In this document: piece by piece, positions 51,084 to 63,137 of the stretch
How positions within the stretch are numbered: the first letter of the stretch is position 1
Layout: each line of letters begins with the position of its first letter
Assembly: GCF_000017265.1 (NCBI RefSeq)
Contig: NC_011143.1
Coordinates: 1-64,000 of the forward strand
Reading direction: 5' to 3'
Origin: Phenylobacterium zucineum HLK1
GTDB taxonomy: Bacteria > Pseudomonadota > Alphaproteobacteria > Caulobacterales > Caulobacteraceae
DNA: 64,000 nucleotides
Position numbers and translations under genes: made by a program
The notes under the pieces: model-generated
The model's input: the letters and a program-made list of their open reading frames with translations, nothing else
Told to the model about the DNA's origin: nothing
Database searches by the model: none

Positions 51084-51455
51084 GTGCTCCGATCCCACCC
51101 GACGCGTCGAGCGCTTGCTAGCTTGTTGCTGGCCGCGATGGGAACGCCTGTGCGGCCGGCCCTGGCGCAGTCCTCGTTGTCCAAGGCGCTTGTCGAAGCG
51201 GCCAAGACCGCCGGGACCGTCGGCGAGCAGGCCGACGGCTACCTCGGTTTCGTGGCGCCCCAGGACGACCCCGGGCTCACCGCCGCCGTGGCGGAGATCA
51301 ACACCGCGCGCGCTCGGCTGTACGCGGAGACGGCGCGTCGTCATGGCGTGAGCCCTGAGGTCGCGGGCGTCGCCGCCGCGAAGGCCCTGTTCGAGACGAA
51401 GCTGCGGCCCGGTGACTACTATCGTGACGCCACGGGCGTGTGGCGCAGGAAGTAG
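51084..51455 (+). CDS. YdbL-like exported protein (DUF1318)
   Basis: 123 aa from GTG 51084, with CGGAGGCG upstream. A Tat-like or Sec signal (HPTRRALASLLLAAMGTPVRPALAQ) is followed by GTVGEQADGYLGFVAPQDDPGLTAAVAEINTARARLYAETARRHGVSPEVAGV (key words GEQADGYLG, AAVAEIN..R...Y). This matches the DUF1318/YdbL pattern. The role of the family is unknown. It lies 13 bp after usp, probably in one operon. Confidence 0.8.
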   Translation: MLRSHPTRRALASLLLAAMGTPVRPALAQSSLSKALVEAAKTAGTVGEQADGYLGFVAPQDDPGLTAAVAEINTARARLYAETARRHGVSPEVAGVAAAKALFETKLRPGDYYRDATGVWRRK

Positions 51456-51522
51456 GGCTGCGTCTGCGGGCGCCGCCAGGTCGACGGATGAGGGCCGGGA
51501 TCGACTCCGCCGGGAGGACGTC

Positions 51523-52488
51523 ATGTCGCAGACCCTCGCGACGCTGTTGGCCGACTATCAGCAGATGGCGCTGATCCGGCGGTTCGAGGAGGAGGCTGCG
51601 CGCCTCTACGGCATGGGATTGATCGGCGGGTTCTGTCACCTCAGCATCGGCCAGGAGGCGGTCGCTGTGGGCGTGGTCGGCGCCCGTGCGCCAGGCGATC
51701 AGGTGATCACAAGCCACCGCGACCACGGCTATGCGCTGGCGTGCGGAATGGAGCCGCGAGCGGTCATGGCGGAGCTGACCGGACGCATCGGCGGCGCCTC
51801 GCGGGGCAAGGGCGGATCGATGCACATCTTCGCGCCCGACCAGGATTTCTACGGCGGCCACGGCATCGTCGGAGCCCCGGCCAGTCTCGGTAGCGGCTTG
51901 GCCTTCGCCAACCGCTACCGGAGCAATGGGAGGGTGGCGTTTGTCGTCTTTGGCGAGGGCGCCGCCAATCAAGGCCAGGTTTATGAATGCTTCAACATGG
52001 CCGCGCTCTGGCGATTGCCCGCGCTCTACATCATCGAGAACAATCGCTACGCGATGGGGACGGCGGTGGAGAGGTCCGCCTCCGAGCCCCGCTTCTATCG
52101 GCGCGGTCTCTCGTTCGGAATTCCCGGAGAGGCGGTCGATGGAATGAACGTTGTCGCGGTCCGCGAGGCGACGGCGCGGGCCGCACGGCATGTCCGGGCG
52201 GGGGAAGGCCCCTATCTCCTGGAAATGAAGACCTATCGATACCGCGGCCATTCGATGAGCGACCCGGCGAGGTATCGGCCGCGAGATGAGGTGGAACGGG
52301 TCCGGCGCAGGCGCGATCCCATCCAGCAGCTGAAACGTCTCGTGTTGACCCGCGATCCCGACCTCGCCACCGAGCTGGACGACATCGACAAGACGGTCCA
52401 ACAGCGCATTGAGGATGCCTCCGCCTTCGCGAAGGCGTCTCCAGAGCCACCCCCCGAACACCTGCTGCGCGACATCTATTCCGCCTGA
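51523..52488 (+). CDS. pdhA: Pyruvate dehydrogenase E1 component alpha-like protein, orphan
   Basis: 321 aa. Close to PdhA: YQQMALIRRFEEEAARLYGMGLIGGFCHLSIGQEAV, SHRDHGYALACGM, GGKGGSMHIF-like GKGGSMHIFAPDQDFYGGHGIVG, and the thiamine-diphosphate motif FGEGAANQGQVYECFNMAALWRLPALYIIENN. The motif normally reads GDG; here Glu replaces the metal-binding Asp. The phosphorylation-loop region RYRGHSMSDPARYR is kept. No E1 beta, E2 or E3 gene is nearby, so it would need chromosomal partners. ATG 51523 follows GGGAGGACG. Confidence 0.9.
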   Translation: MSQTLATLLADYQQMALIRRFEEEAARLYGMGLIGGFCHLSIGQEAVAVGVVGARAPGDQVITSHRDHGYALACGMEPRAVMAELTGRIGGASRGKGGSMHIFAPDQDFYGGHGIVGAPASLGSGLAFANRYRSNGRVAFVVFGEGAANQGQVYECFNMAALWRLPALYIIENNRYAMGTAVERSASEPRFYRRGLSFGIPGEAVDGMNVVAVREATARAARHVRAGEGPYLLEMKTYRYRGHSMSDPARYRPRDEVERVRRRRDPIQQLKRLVLTRDPDLATELDDIDKTVQQRIEDASAFAKASPEPPPEHLLRDIYSA

Positions 52489-52631
52489 CGTCGTCAGGGT
52501 CAGGTCCGCGGGCTCCTGGCGAGCAATGCGCAGAACACGCACGGCCGAAGGGCCACGGCGCGGCGCAGGACCAGCGGCGCTCGGCCGGCGAACTGCCGAA
52601 GCTTCGCGCTGGCGCGCGGTGCGGGCGGCAC

Positions 52632-52645
52632 TTGATGACGGTCAA
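52632..52645. promoter_or_regulatory. FNR/FixK-type box TTGATGACGGTCAA upstream of rpoH
   Basis: TTGA-N6-TCAA with right flank GTC. Its centre at about 52638.5 would place a class-II start near 52680, 27 bp before the rpoH GTG at 52707. It supports the shorter rpoH start, because the longer frame would begin inside the box. Confidence 0.65.
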
Positions 52646-52706
52646 GTCATGGCGGCGCGGAGCCACCACTCTGGTCACGGCAGCACCATCAGGAGCATCG
52701 GGTCCC

Positions 52707-53639
52707 GTGTCCTATCCATTCCTCGCCGGCGGCGTGGTCGCGTCGCCCTACGCCGCCAGTCTGCGGCAGTATCTCTCGGCCGTGCGACGCTATCCGGTGC
52801 TGACGCGCGATGAGGAATATGCGCTCGCCAGACGCGTGCGCGACGAGGTCGATTTGGCGGCGGCGCATCGGTTGATGACCAGTCACCTCCGCCTCGCAGC
52901 CAAGATCGCCTGCGGCTATCGCGGCTATGGGTTACCGCTCGAAGACATGATCTCCGAGGCCAATGTCGGGCTTCTGCATGCCATTTACAAGTTCGACTTG
53001 GAGCGGGATTGCCGGCTGTCCACGTACGCCGCCTGGTGGATTCGCGCCGCCTTGCAGGACTACATCCTGCGCCACTGGTCTATCGTCAAGCTCGGCACGA
53101 GCGCGACTCAGAAGCGCTTATTCTTCGGTTTCAGGCGGGCCCGCGCGCGCGTCGAGGCGTGTCCGTCCGAATTGCTCGCCGGCGACAGCATCGCCAAGAT
53201 GGCCGAGCTGTTTCATGTTCCGCCCGGAGACATCACCGGGATGGAGGCCCGCCTCGGCTGGCGCGACCTGTCGCTGAGCGCGCTCCACGGCGACGAAGGC
53301 GAGCCGGATCGCCTCGAGCGCCTTGCCGATGAGAACGCTCAGGATCCGGAGACCGCGCTTTCGGAAGCCGACGAGCGAGACTACCGCACGCGTCTGCTCA
53401 CTCAGGCCCTCAGCCCGCTCGGGTCGCGGGAGCATCGAATCTTCGTCGCCCGACGCCTGCGCGACCCTCCCGCTCCGCTTGCCGAGCTGGCTCAGGAATA
53501 TGGCGTGAGCTGCGAGCGCATCCGGCAGATCGAAATGCGCGCTTTCGAGAAGGTGCAGCGCTTTGTCACCGATCAACAGCAGCACCACGCGCGCGAAGGT
53601 GCGTGGCGGCGCGGTCAGGCGTACGAATGCGCCGCCTGA
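52707..53639 (+). CDS. rpoH: RpoH-like heat-shock sigma factor (sigma-32 family)
   Basis: 310 aa. Region 1.2/2: YLSAVRRYPVLTRDEEYALARRVRD, then MTSHLRLAAKIACGYRGYGLPLEDMISEANVGLLHAI and RLSTYAAWWIRAALQDYILRHWSIVKLGTSATQKRLFFGFR. The RpoH box, usually Q(R/K)KLFFNLR, reads QKRLFFGFR. Region 4 HTH is AELAQEYGVSCERIRQIEMRAFEKVQ. GTG 52707 is chosen (AGGAG 11 nt upstream). It likely directs core RNA polymerase to heat-shock promoters. It sits among chaperone genes, downstream of an FNR/FixK-type box. Confidence 0.9.
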   Translation: MSYPFLAGGVVASPYAASLRQYLSAVRRYPVLTRDEEYALARRVRDEVDLAAAHRLMTSHLRLAAKIACGYRGYGLPLEDMISEANVGLLHAIYKFDLERDCRLSTYAAWWIRAALQDYILRHWSIVKLGTSATQKRLFFGFRRARARVEACPSELLAGDSIAKMAELFHVPPGDITGMEARLGWRDLSLSALHGDEGEPDRLERLADENAQDPETALSEADERDYRTRLLTQALSPLGSREHRIFVARRLRDPPAPLAELAQEYGVSCERIRQIEMRAFEKVQRFVTDQQQHHAREGAWRRGQAYECAA

Positions 53640-53655
53640 AATGGAGGGCGAGAAC

Positions 53656-54105
53656 TTGAAACATGAGATCGAAGTCCGCGCGCCGGCCGCTCATGCGTTC
53701 TCCGTGTTCGTGGACGAGATGAGCGGATGGTGGCCGTTCGCCTACACCGTGTCGAAGGACCCCCTCGCCAAGGTCGTGATGGAGCCACGTCTCGGCGGCT
53801 CCTGGTTCGAGTTGACCGTCAGCGGACGGCGCATCCCTTGGGGCGCCGTCGCCGCGTTCACCCCGGAAACGCACCTTGGCCTCACGCGAACAGGAAGCGA
53901 TGGCCACCCTCTCAGCAACATCTCCATTTGGTTTCGGCCGCGCAGCGCGAAACTGACGCAGGTTGAGCTGCAGCACCAAGCTGCCTGCGCTCATTCCATC
54001 GCCGAGGATGGAGACCCCTTGTCACAACCCTCCGCATGGCCCGCGATCCTGCGCGAATACGCGGAGGCGGCGAGCCCCACCTCCCGCGCCCTACTGAACG
54101 CCTAG
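53656..54105 (+). CDS. SRPBCC/AHSA1-like protein
   Basis: 149 aa from TTG 53656, preceded by GGAGGGCGAGAAC; ATG 53641 in the same frame is the alternative. A START-like fold is suggested by EIEVRAPAAHAFSVFVDEMSGWWP, EPRLGGSWFELTVSGRRIPWGAV and TQVELQHQAA. SRPBCC proteins bind hydrophobic ligands, and the AHSA1 branch includes Hsp90 activators. Function here unknown. It follows rpoH closely and may be in the same transcript. Confidence 0.75.
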   Translation: MKHEIEVRAPAAHAFSVFVDEMSGWWPFAYTVSKDPLAKVVMEPRLGGSWFELTVSGRRIPWGAVAAFTPETHLGLTRTGSDGHPLSNISIWFRPRSAKLTQVELQHQAACAHSIAEDGDPLSQPSAWPAILREYAEAASPTSRALLNA

Positions 54106-54152
54106 GGGACACCTGACGACAAGAACGCCGGCGAACCGAACAGTCCAAGCAG

Positions 54153-55763
54153 GTGAAGCAAGCCGTGATCGAGACGCGACTCGACAGTTACCGCGCCAAG
54201 CGAGACTTTTCCAGGACACCGGAACCAGCTGGCCAGGGCGCCGTCCGACCGGCAAAGCGGCTGCGGTTCGTCGTCCAAAAGCATGCGGCGCGGCGACTGC
54301 ACTATGATCTGCGGCTTGAGCTCGACGGCGTCCTTCTCTCTTGGGCCGTCGCAAAGGGGCCCTCGTTCGATCCCGCGGAGCGAAGGTTGGCCGTAAGGAC
54401 AGAGGACCATCCCCTCGACTACGGCGACTTTGAAGGCAAAATCCCGGAGGGACAATATGGCGCTGGCGCCGTGATGATATGGGATCGCGGCTACTGGAGG
54501 CCCGAGGGCGACCCCCGCATCATGCTGGAGCACGGCAAGTTGAGGTTCACCCTCGACGGCGTTCGGCTCAAAGGCGGGTGGGCGCTGGTGCAAATGACGC
54601 GGCGTTCCGGAGCGCGCGGGCGCGATTGGCTGCTGATCAAGCGCCGCGACGCCTGGGCGGCGCCTGGTGAGGGCGCGGCTCTGCTCCAGACCCTGACCAC
54701 CTCGGTCGCCTCCGGGCGCACCGTTGAGGAAATTGCGGCGGGTCAGCGCCCTGCGCCGCGCCGGGACGGCGTCACAAGGTCTTGCAGGAACGCGGAGCGC
54801 ATGGCCGACGAGATCAAGCGGACGGCGAGCGCCGCGGCCGGGGCCGGTTCGTCGGGGCGCGCTGCGCAGGCTCAGGTGCTCGGCGTGGCGATCACCCACC
54901 CGGACAGGGCGCTGTGGCCGGACGACGGCCGGGGACAGCCAATTTCGAAACTGGACCTCGCCCGCTACCTGGAGGCCGTGGGACCTTGGATGCTGCGCCA
55001 CGTGCAGGGCCGGCCGTGCGCCCTTGTTCGCGTGCCGAACGGCGTCCTCGCTCCGCCGCGGTTCCTTCAGCGCCATCCGGGTCGAGGCGCCCCAGCGCAG
55101 ATAACGCGGGTCGCCGTCACCGGAGGCGGGCCCCCCTGTTTTCAGCTTGACCGCCTCGACGCGCTCGCGGCCGCGGCGCAGTTGGCGGCGGTGGAGTTCC
55201 ATCCCTGGAACTGCCGGCCATTTCAGCCTGAGGTCCCCGGCCGCGTCGTGATCGACCTTGACCCGGGCGATGGCCTGCCATTCGAGAGCGTCGTCAAAGC
55301 GGCCCTGGCGGTGAAGGACAGGTTGGAAGGCGCCGGCCTTGTGCCGTATTGCAAGACCACTGGCGGCCAGGGTCTGCACGTGGTCGCGCCCTTGGCGGAC
55401 GAGAAGGGTAAGACCACCTGGGCGATGGCGAAGAGCTTTGCCCGCAGGCTCTGCCAAGCGCTCGCCGCCGACGCGCCGCAAGCCTACGTGCTCAGCGCCA
55501 GCCTTGACCAACGCCAGGGACGCATATTCCTTGATTATCTGCGCAATGATTGGGCGGCGACCGCGGTGGCGCCGCTTTCGCCGCGTGCGCGGCCGTTCGC
55601 GCCCGTTAGCTTCCCTCTTGCTTGGAACCAGGTGCGAGCCGACCTTGAACCCCAGGCCTGGACGCTGCGCACCGCAGCGACCGCGCTGGTCAGCACCGCA
55701 GCCTGGGCCGACTATCTCGACGCTGAGCGGCCGCTGAGCGACGCCTTGCATCGGCTGACCTGA
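54153..55763 (+). CDS. ligD: LigD phosphoesterase-polymerase protein (no ligase domain)
   Basis: 536 aa. N-terminal 3'-phosphoesterase domain: RFVVQKHAARRLHYDLRLELDGVLLSWAVAKGPS, RTEDHPLDYGDFEGKIPEGQYG. After an Arg/Ala-rich linker (about residues 195-240) comes the primase-polymerase domain: ITHPDRALWPDD, SKLDLARYLEAVGPWMLRHV, VIDLDPGDG (catalytic D-x-D), YCKTTGGQGLHVVAPL and RIFLDYLRN. This is LigD without its ligase third, which is at 47604-48614. Start is GTG 54153; ribosome-binding sequence is weak. Confidence 0.9.
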   Translation: MKQAVIETRLDSYRAKRDFSRTPEPAGQGAVRPAKRLRFVVQKHAARRLHYDLRLELDGVLLSWAVAKGPSFDPAERRLAVRTEDHPLDYGDFEGKIPEGQYGAGAVMIWDRGYWRPEGDPRIMLEHGKLRFTLDGVRLKGGWALVQMTRRSGARGRDWLLIKRRDAWAAPGEGAALLQTLTTSVASGRTVEEIAAGQRPAPRRDGVTRSCRNAERMADEIKRTASAAAGAGSSGRAAQAQVLGVAITHPDRALWPDDGRGQPISKLDLARYLEAVGPWMLRHVQGRPCALVRVPNGVLAPPRFLQRHPGRGAPAQITRVAVTGGGPPCFQLDRLDALAAAAQLAAVEFHPWNCRPFQPEVPGRVVIDLDPGDGLPFESVVKAALAVKDRLEGAGLVPYCKTTGGQGLHVVAPLADEKGKTTWAMAKSFARRLCQALAADAPQAYVLSASLDQRQGRIFLDYLRNDWAATAVAPLSPRARPFAPVSFPLAWNQVRADLEPQAWTLRTAATALVSTAAWADYLDAERPLSDALHRLT

Positions 55764-55859
55764 GTTGCGCGGCCCGTCGGCGCGGCCGCGCAAATTGTCA
55801 GGCTTCCCGCCGAGCCGCTGTCGCACGCTTGTCGGCCAAGGCGGAGGCGCTGGCCTCCG

Positions 55860-56040
55860 TTTATCCGCGATGCCGCCCACCGCCGCCTCAATGATCAGCA
55901 GTCCCGCGACGGACCCCGCATCCTGAAACGCAGTGCGGACAACCTTGGCGGGGTCAACGACGCCGGCCGCACAGGTCGATGTACTCTTCGGTTTTCACGT
56001 TGAAGCCGAAGATAGGGGAGGGGGCCTTGCGGCCGGCCAG
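55860..56040 (-). pseudogene. groEL: groEL C-terminal remnant, frameshifted
   Basis: On the minus strand from about 56040, one frame reads FGFNVKTEEYIDL. From 55970 another frame reads AGVVDPAKVVRTAFQDAGSV and then AGLLIIEAAVGGIAD. Together these match the GroEL end (GFN..T.EY.D...AGV.DP.KV.RTALQ.A.SVAGLL). A small indel at about 55970-55973 separates the two frames. The remainder of GroEL is absent. It shows the island once held, or picked up, a chaperonin gene. Confidence 0.85.
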
Positions 56041-56067
56041 CCTATCTCACAGGGATAATGCTCGAAG

Positions 56068-56081
56068 TTGATCGCGATCAA
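56068..56081. promoter_or_regulatory. FNR/FixK-type box TTGATCGCGATCAA at the kinase gene end
   Basis: A perfect palindrome with right flank GTC. It overlaps the stop of the histidine kinase gene and lies next to the groEL remnant. No intact gene is at promoter distance on either strand, so it may be left from a lost promoter of the degraded region. Confidence 0.55.
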
Positions 56082-57187
56082 GTCCGCCGCTCGCTTTCGG
56101 CCTGCGCACCAGAAGATCCGAGTGCGGCTGCAAGTGGCCGGTGGGCCGACATGCGAACACTGAAACAGCTTCCGCGCTCAAGTGCGGTGTTGACGCCGAT
56201 GGTGCACCCGAGCACTCCTGCCAACTCGCCCACGATCCAGAGGCCGAGACCCAAGCCTCCGGCGGCAGCGTCGTCGCCGCGTGCGAACGCTTCGAAGAGC
56301 CGCGCGCGCATCGGCGGGAGGATGCCCGGCCCGGTGTCGTAGACTGAGATCGCCAGATCGTCCCCGCGCCGCCGGACGCCGATGAGCACGCCCCCACGCG
56401 CAGTATGCTTGACGGCGTTCGCCACCAGGTTGCTGACAATGCTGCGGAGCAGCTGCGGATGACTTGTGACCCGCGCCTCCGTCGATACGGTGCGGAGCTT
56501 GATTGACTTGAGGTCCGCTTGCGGGATCCAAGCCGCCATCACCTCATCCAGCAGGGGTTGCAGGGCGATCTCTTCCAGGAAGAGCGCCGAACCCCGCTGC
56601 TGAGCCGAAAGGAAGGCGACCGCCGCCAGGTCCTGGTCGAGCTGCGTCGCGGCGGCATTCGCATACCCCAGCAGCTGTTGCGCCCTGGCGGGAGGCGCGG
56701 ACCCCAACAGTTGAAGAGCCGCGACGATCGTCTGCAGCGGCTGCCTCAGGTCATGGCCGATCATCGCCAGCAGATGACTTTGGGCAAGCCCCGCCGCCCG
56801 GATGTGGACCTCGCGTTCGGCCGCGGCCGCCGTGAATCCGGCGACCACGGCGTATGAGTCTTTCGTCTCCTGCGGCAGAGGCGCCGCTGTTATCCAGCAA
56901 CTGAGAATTCGGTCGTCGGCGAGTCGCAGCGTCGCCGGCGCGTGGATAGGATCCGCCGCGGCGATCCCGACATGGGGCCATGCCAGGTCCAAACCCAGCG
57001 CTCTCAGGTCCTTCCCGGCGATGTCGGCCGAAGCGTATCCGGTCAGGCGCTCCCAAGCGGTGTTGCAGACGCGGAGTGACGAACGGCCCGCCTCGGTCTC
57101 GATCAATGCGAGGGGGTGGGGGGCGGCCATGAAAGCCGCGGCCAACCTTCCTGCCTCCCGATCGTCGCCCTGCGGTGCTTGTAACAT
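56078..57187 (-). CDS. PAS-domain sensor histidine kinase
   Basis: 369 aa. A PAS domain (about residues 15-135: LALIETEAGRSSLRVCNTAWERLTGYASADIAGKDL) is followed by HisKA with HLLAMIGHDLRQPLQTIVAALQLL (phospho-His) and a HATPase domain with SNLVANAVKHTARGG, YDTGPGI and GLGLGLWIV. No membrane helix is seen, so it is cytoplasmic. There is no response regulator nearby. The PAS ligand cannot be told. The 260 bp between it and dnaK holds a further FNR/FixK-type box. Confidence 0.9.
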   Translation of the reverse strand: MLQAPQGDDREAGRLAAAFMAAPHPLALIETEAGRSSLRVCNTAWERLTGYASADIAGKDLRALGLDLAWPHVGIAAADPIHAPATLRLADDRILSCWITAAPLPQETKDSYAVVAGFTAAAAEREVHIRAAGLAQSHLLAMIGHDLRQPLQTIVAALQLLGSAPPARAQQLLGYANAAATQLDQDLAAVAFLSAQQRGSALFLEEIALQPLLDEVMAAWIPQADLKSIKLRTVSTEARVTSHPQLLRSIVSNLVANAVKHTARGGVLIGVRRRGDDLAISVYDTGPGILPPMRARLFEAFARGDDAAAGGLGLGLWIVGELAGVLGCTIGVNTALERGSCFSVRMSAHRPLAAALGSSGAQAESERRT

Positions 57188-57380
57188 GGAACTAGGCGCC
57201 TCCGCGATGCACGGCCGCGCCGGGAGGCGCTGACCCGATCTTCGCATGGAGGGTCGATGGATGCGCTGCAGGCCATGTTGACGAACATCAAGACGACCGA
57301 GCCCTCGGCGGTCGGCTCGCCGCTCCCAGCCCAACGGCCGGCGTGGGCAAGCGATGCGATCGGCGGAAACCAGGCGGCTC

Positions 57381-57394
57381 TTGATGCAGATCAA
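57381..57394. promoter_or_regulatory. FNR/FixK-type box TTGATGCAGATCAA upstream of dnaK
   Basis: It fits the FNR consensus TTGAT-N4-ATCAA exactly and has right flank GTC. Its centre at about 57387.5 would place a class-II start near 57429, 19 bp before the dnaK ATG. The 57188-57380 gap has no other clear element. Confidence 0.7.
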
Positions 57395-57447
57395 GTCGGT
57401 CGGCTCCGGGAGCGCGAAAGTTGGTGATCAATGAAGGAGAAGCCGTC

Positions 57448-59307
<1,860 letters not shown>

Positions 59308-59361
59308 GGTCGGCGAGCCAGCCCGCCAGAACCATCTCTAAGATCGGCAGGAGACAGCACA

Positions 59362-59904
59362 GTGACCTCGGAGAGCGGCATCCCGAACGCGCCCCCGGCG
59401 GCTGAGATCAAGACGCCTGCCGGCGAGGCGCCCCAGGCAGCGACCGAGGCCGTCGAAGCCTTGCAGGATCGCCTGCTCCGCGCCCTCGCTGATGCCGAGA
59501 ACGCGCGGCGCCAAGCCGAACGCGCGCGCAGCGAGGGACGTCGGGCGGGGGTGGCGGACCTGATCGCCCGCCTGGCGCCCGGCCTTGACAGCCTTGACCT
59601 TGCGGTCGACGCAGCGCGCGGACCCGACCAGGACGACGAAACCTTCGCAAGGTCCGTTCAGGAGGGTTTGCGCGCCGCGCGGCGCGCCTTGCTCGAGGCT
59701 TTTCAACGCGAAGGCGTGCAGCGCATCGAGCCCCTGGATCAGCCTTTCGACCCGACGTCGCACGAGGCCGTGGCGACTCGCGCTGACCCGGCGGCTACGC
59801 CCGGCCACGTGCTGCAGGTCGTCCAGGCAGGATACCGGGTCGGGGAGCGCCTGGTGCGACCGGCGCGCGTCGTGGTCTCAGCCGCCGCTCCGCCGGCCGA
59901 TTAG
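59362..59904 (+). CDS. grpE: GrpE nucleotide exchange factor
   Basis: 180 aa from GTG 59362 with CAGGAGAC upstream. A helical N-terminal part (LQDRLLRALADAENARRQAERARSEGRRAGVADLIARLAPGLDSLDLAV; key words ADAENARRQ and LAPGLDSLDLA) leads into the beta-wing with FDPTSHEAVATRADPAATPGHVLQVVQAGYRVGERLVRPARVVVS. It releases ADP from DnaK. It follows dnaK after 54 bp, so both are likely in one operon. Confidence 0.93.
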   Translation: MTSESGIPNAPPAAEIKTPAGEAPQAATEAVEALQDRLLRALADAENARRQAERARSEGRRAGVADLIARLAPGLDSLDLAVDAARGPDQDDETFARSVQEGLRAARRALLEAFQREGVQRIEPLDQPFDPTSHEAVATRADPAATPGHVLQVVQAGYRVGERLVRPARVVVSAAAPPAD

Positions 59905-59973
59905 GGGATTGTGAACGCTCGCCCCCTGGCGCACCGCCGATAACGCGCCGATAGTTCGGCAGGAGATTGCGAC

Positions 59974-62580
<2,607 letters not shown>

Positions 62581-63106
62581 GTGTCGTCGCCGAAGAGGTA
62601 GTGCACCCAAGTCGCTGGGGTTGCGAAGCCCGCAAACCACTCCGGCGATCCCTGGTTGAATATGCAAAAGAATGCGGTGCTGTCTCGGCGTGGTCGCGCC
62701 ATATTGATGTCGCGGATCGATCGAAGGTTAGAGGGTCGAGGCGGAGGCGCTCTTGGAGCCGACGGCATGCCTGATGGGCCTGTCGGCGGCTGAGCGGCGA
62801 GCAAGCGCTGTCGCGCTGCGGCGCACACGGCCGAGGATTGGGACGACGCTGCTGGCATCGATGATGACATATCCTGAAAGGGACGCCCTGACGTGCCACT
62901 GACAGACTCGTTCAACGGTTGACGATGCGCAAGCCTTCCTGAGCAGCCTGCAACTCGGCTAGCGGCCGGGGCCTGCGTGGCCGCATGCCGTCAAGCGTCC
63001 TCGCCCTCGATCGGTCGAGGCAACGAACACCTGGATGAACTCGATAGGGCGGGCTCTGCGGCGGTCGGAACGGAGCCGTTTGGTGGGCGTGCCGCCGCAG
63101 TCCGGC
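62581..63106. other. Long gap downstream of clpB with no supported gene
   Basis: A minus-strand frame (62577-62915, 112 aa) exists and ends in MARPRRDSTAFFCIFNQGS, then EWFAGFATPATWVHYLFG. It has no ribosome-binding site that I can see and overlaps the clpB end. I cannot support it as a gene or name a family. No repeats, tRNA or terminator stand out. Confidence 0.3.
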
Positions 63107-63120
63107 TTGAGACCAATCAA
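63107..63120. promoter_or_regulatory. Weaker FNR/FixK-type box TTGAGACCAATCAA
   Basis: TTGA-N6-TCAA, but the left half has G in place of T/C and the GTC flank of the other four sites is missing. Centred at about 63113.5, it would direct a class-II start near 63155, inside the first codons of the following open frame. That would favour a start further downstream. Confidence 0.4.
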
Positions 63121-63137
63121 AACCCTAGAACCCCAGT

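Noticed and set aside
54102..55880. A 592-codon minus-strand frame opposite ligD
   Set aside because: It is antisense to the conserved PE-POL protein. Only its first few codons are meaningful, as the tail of the groEL remnant.
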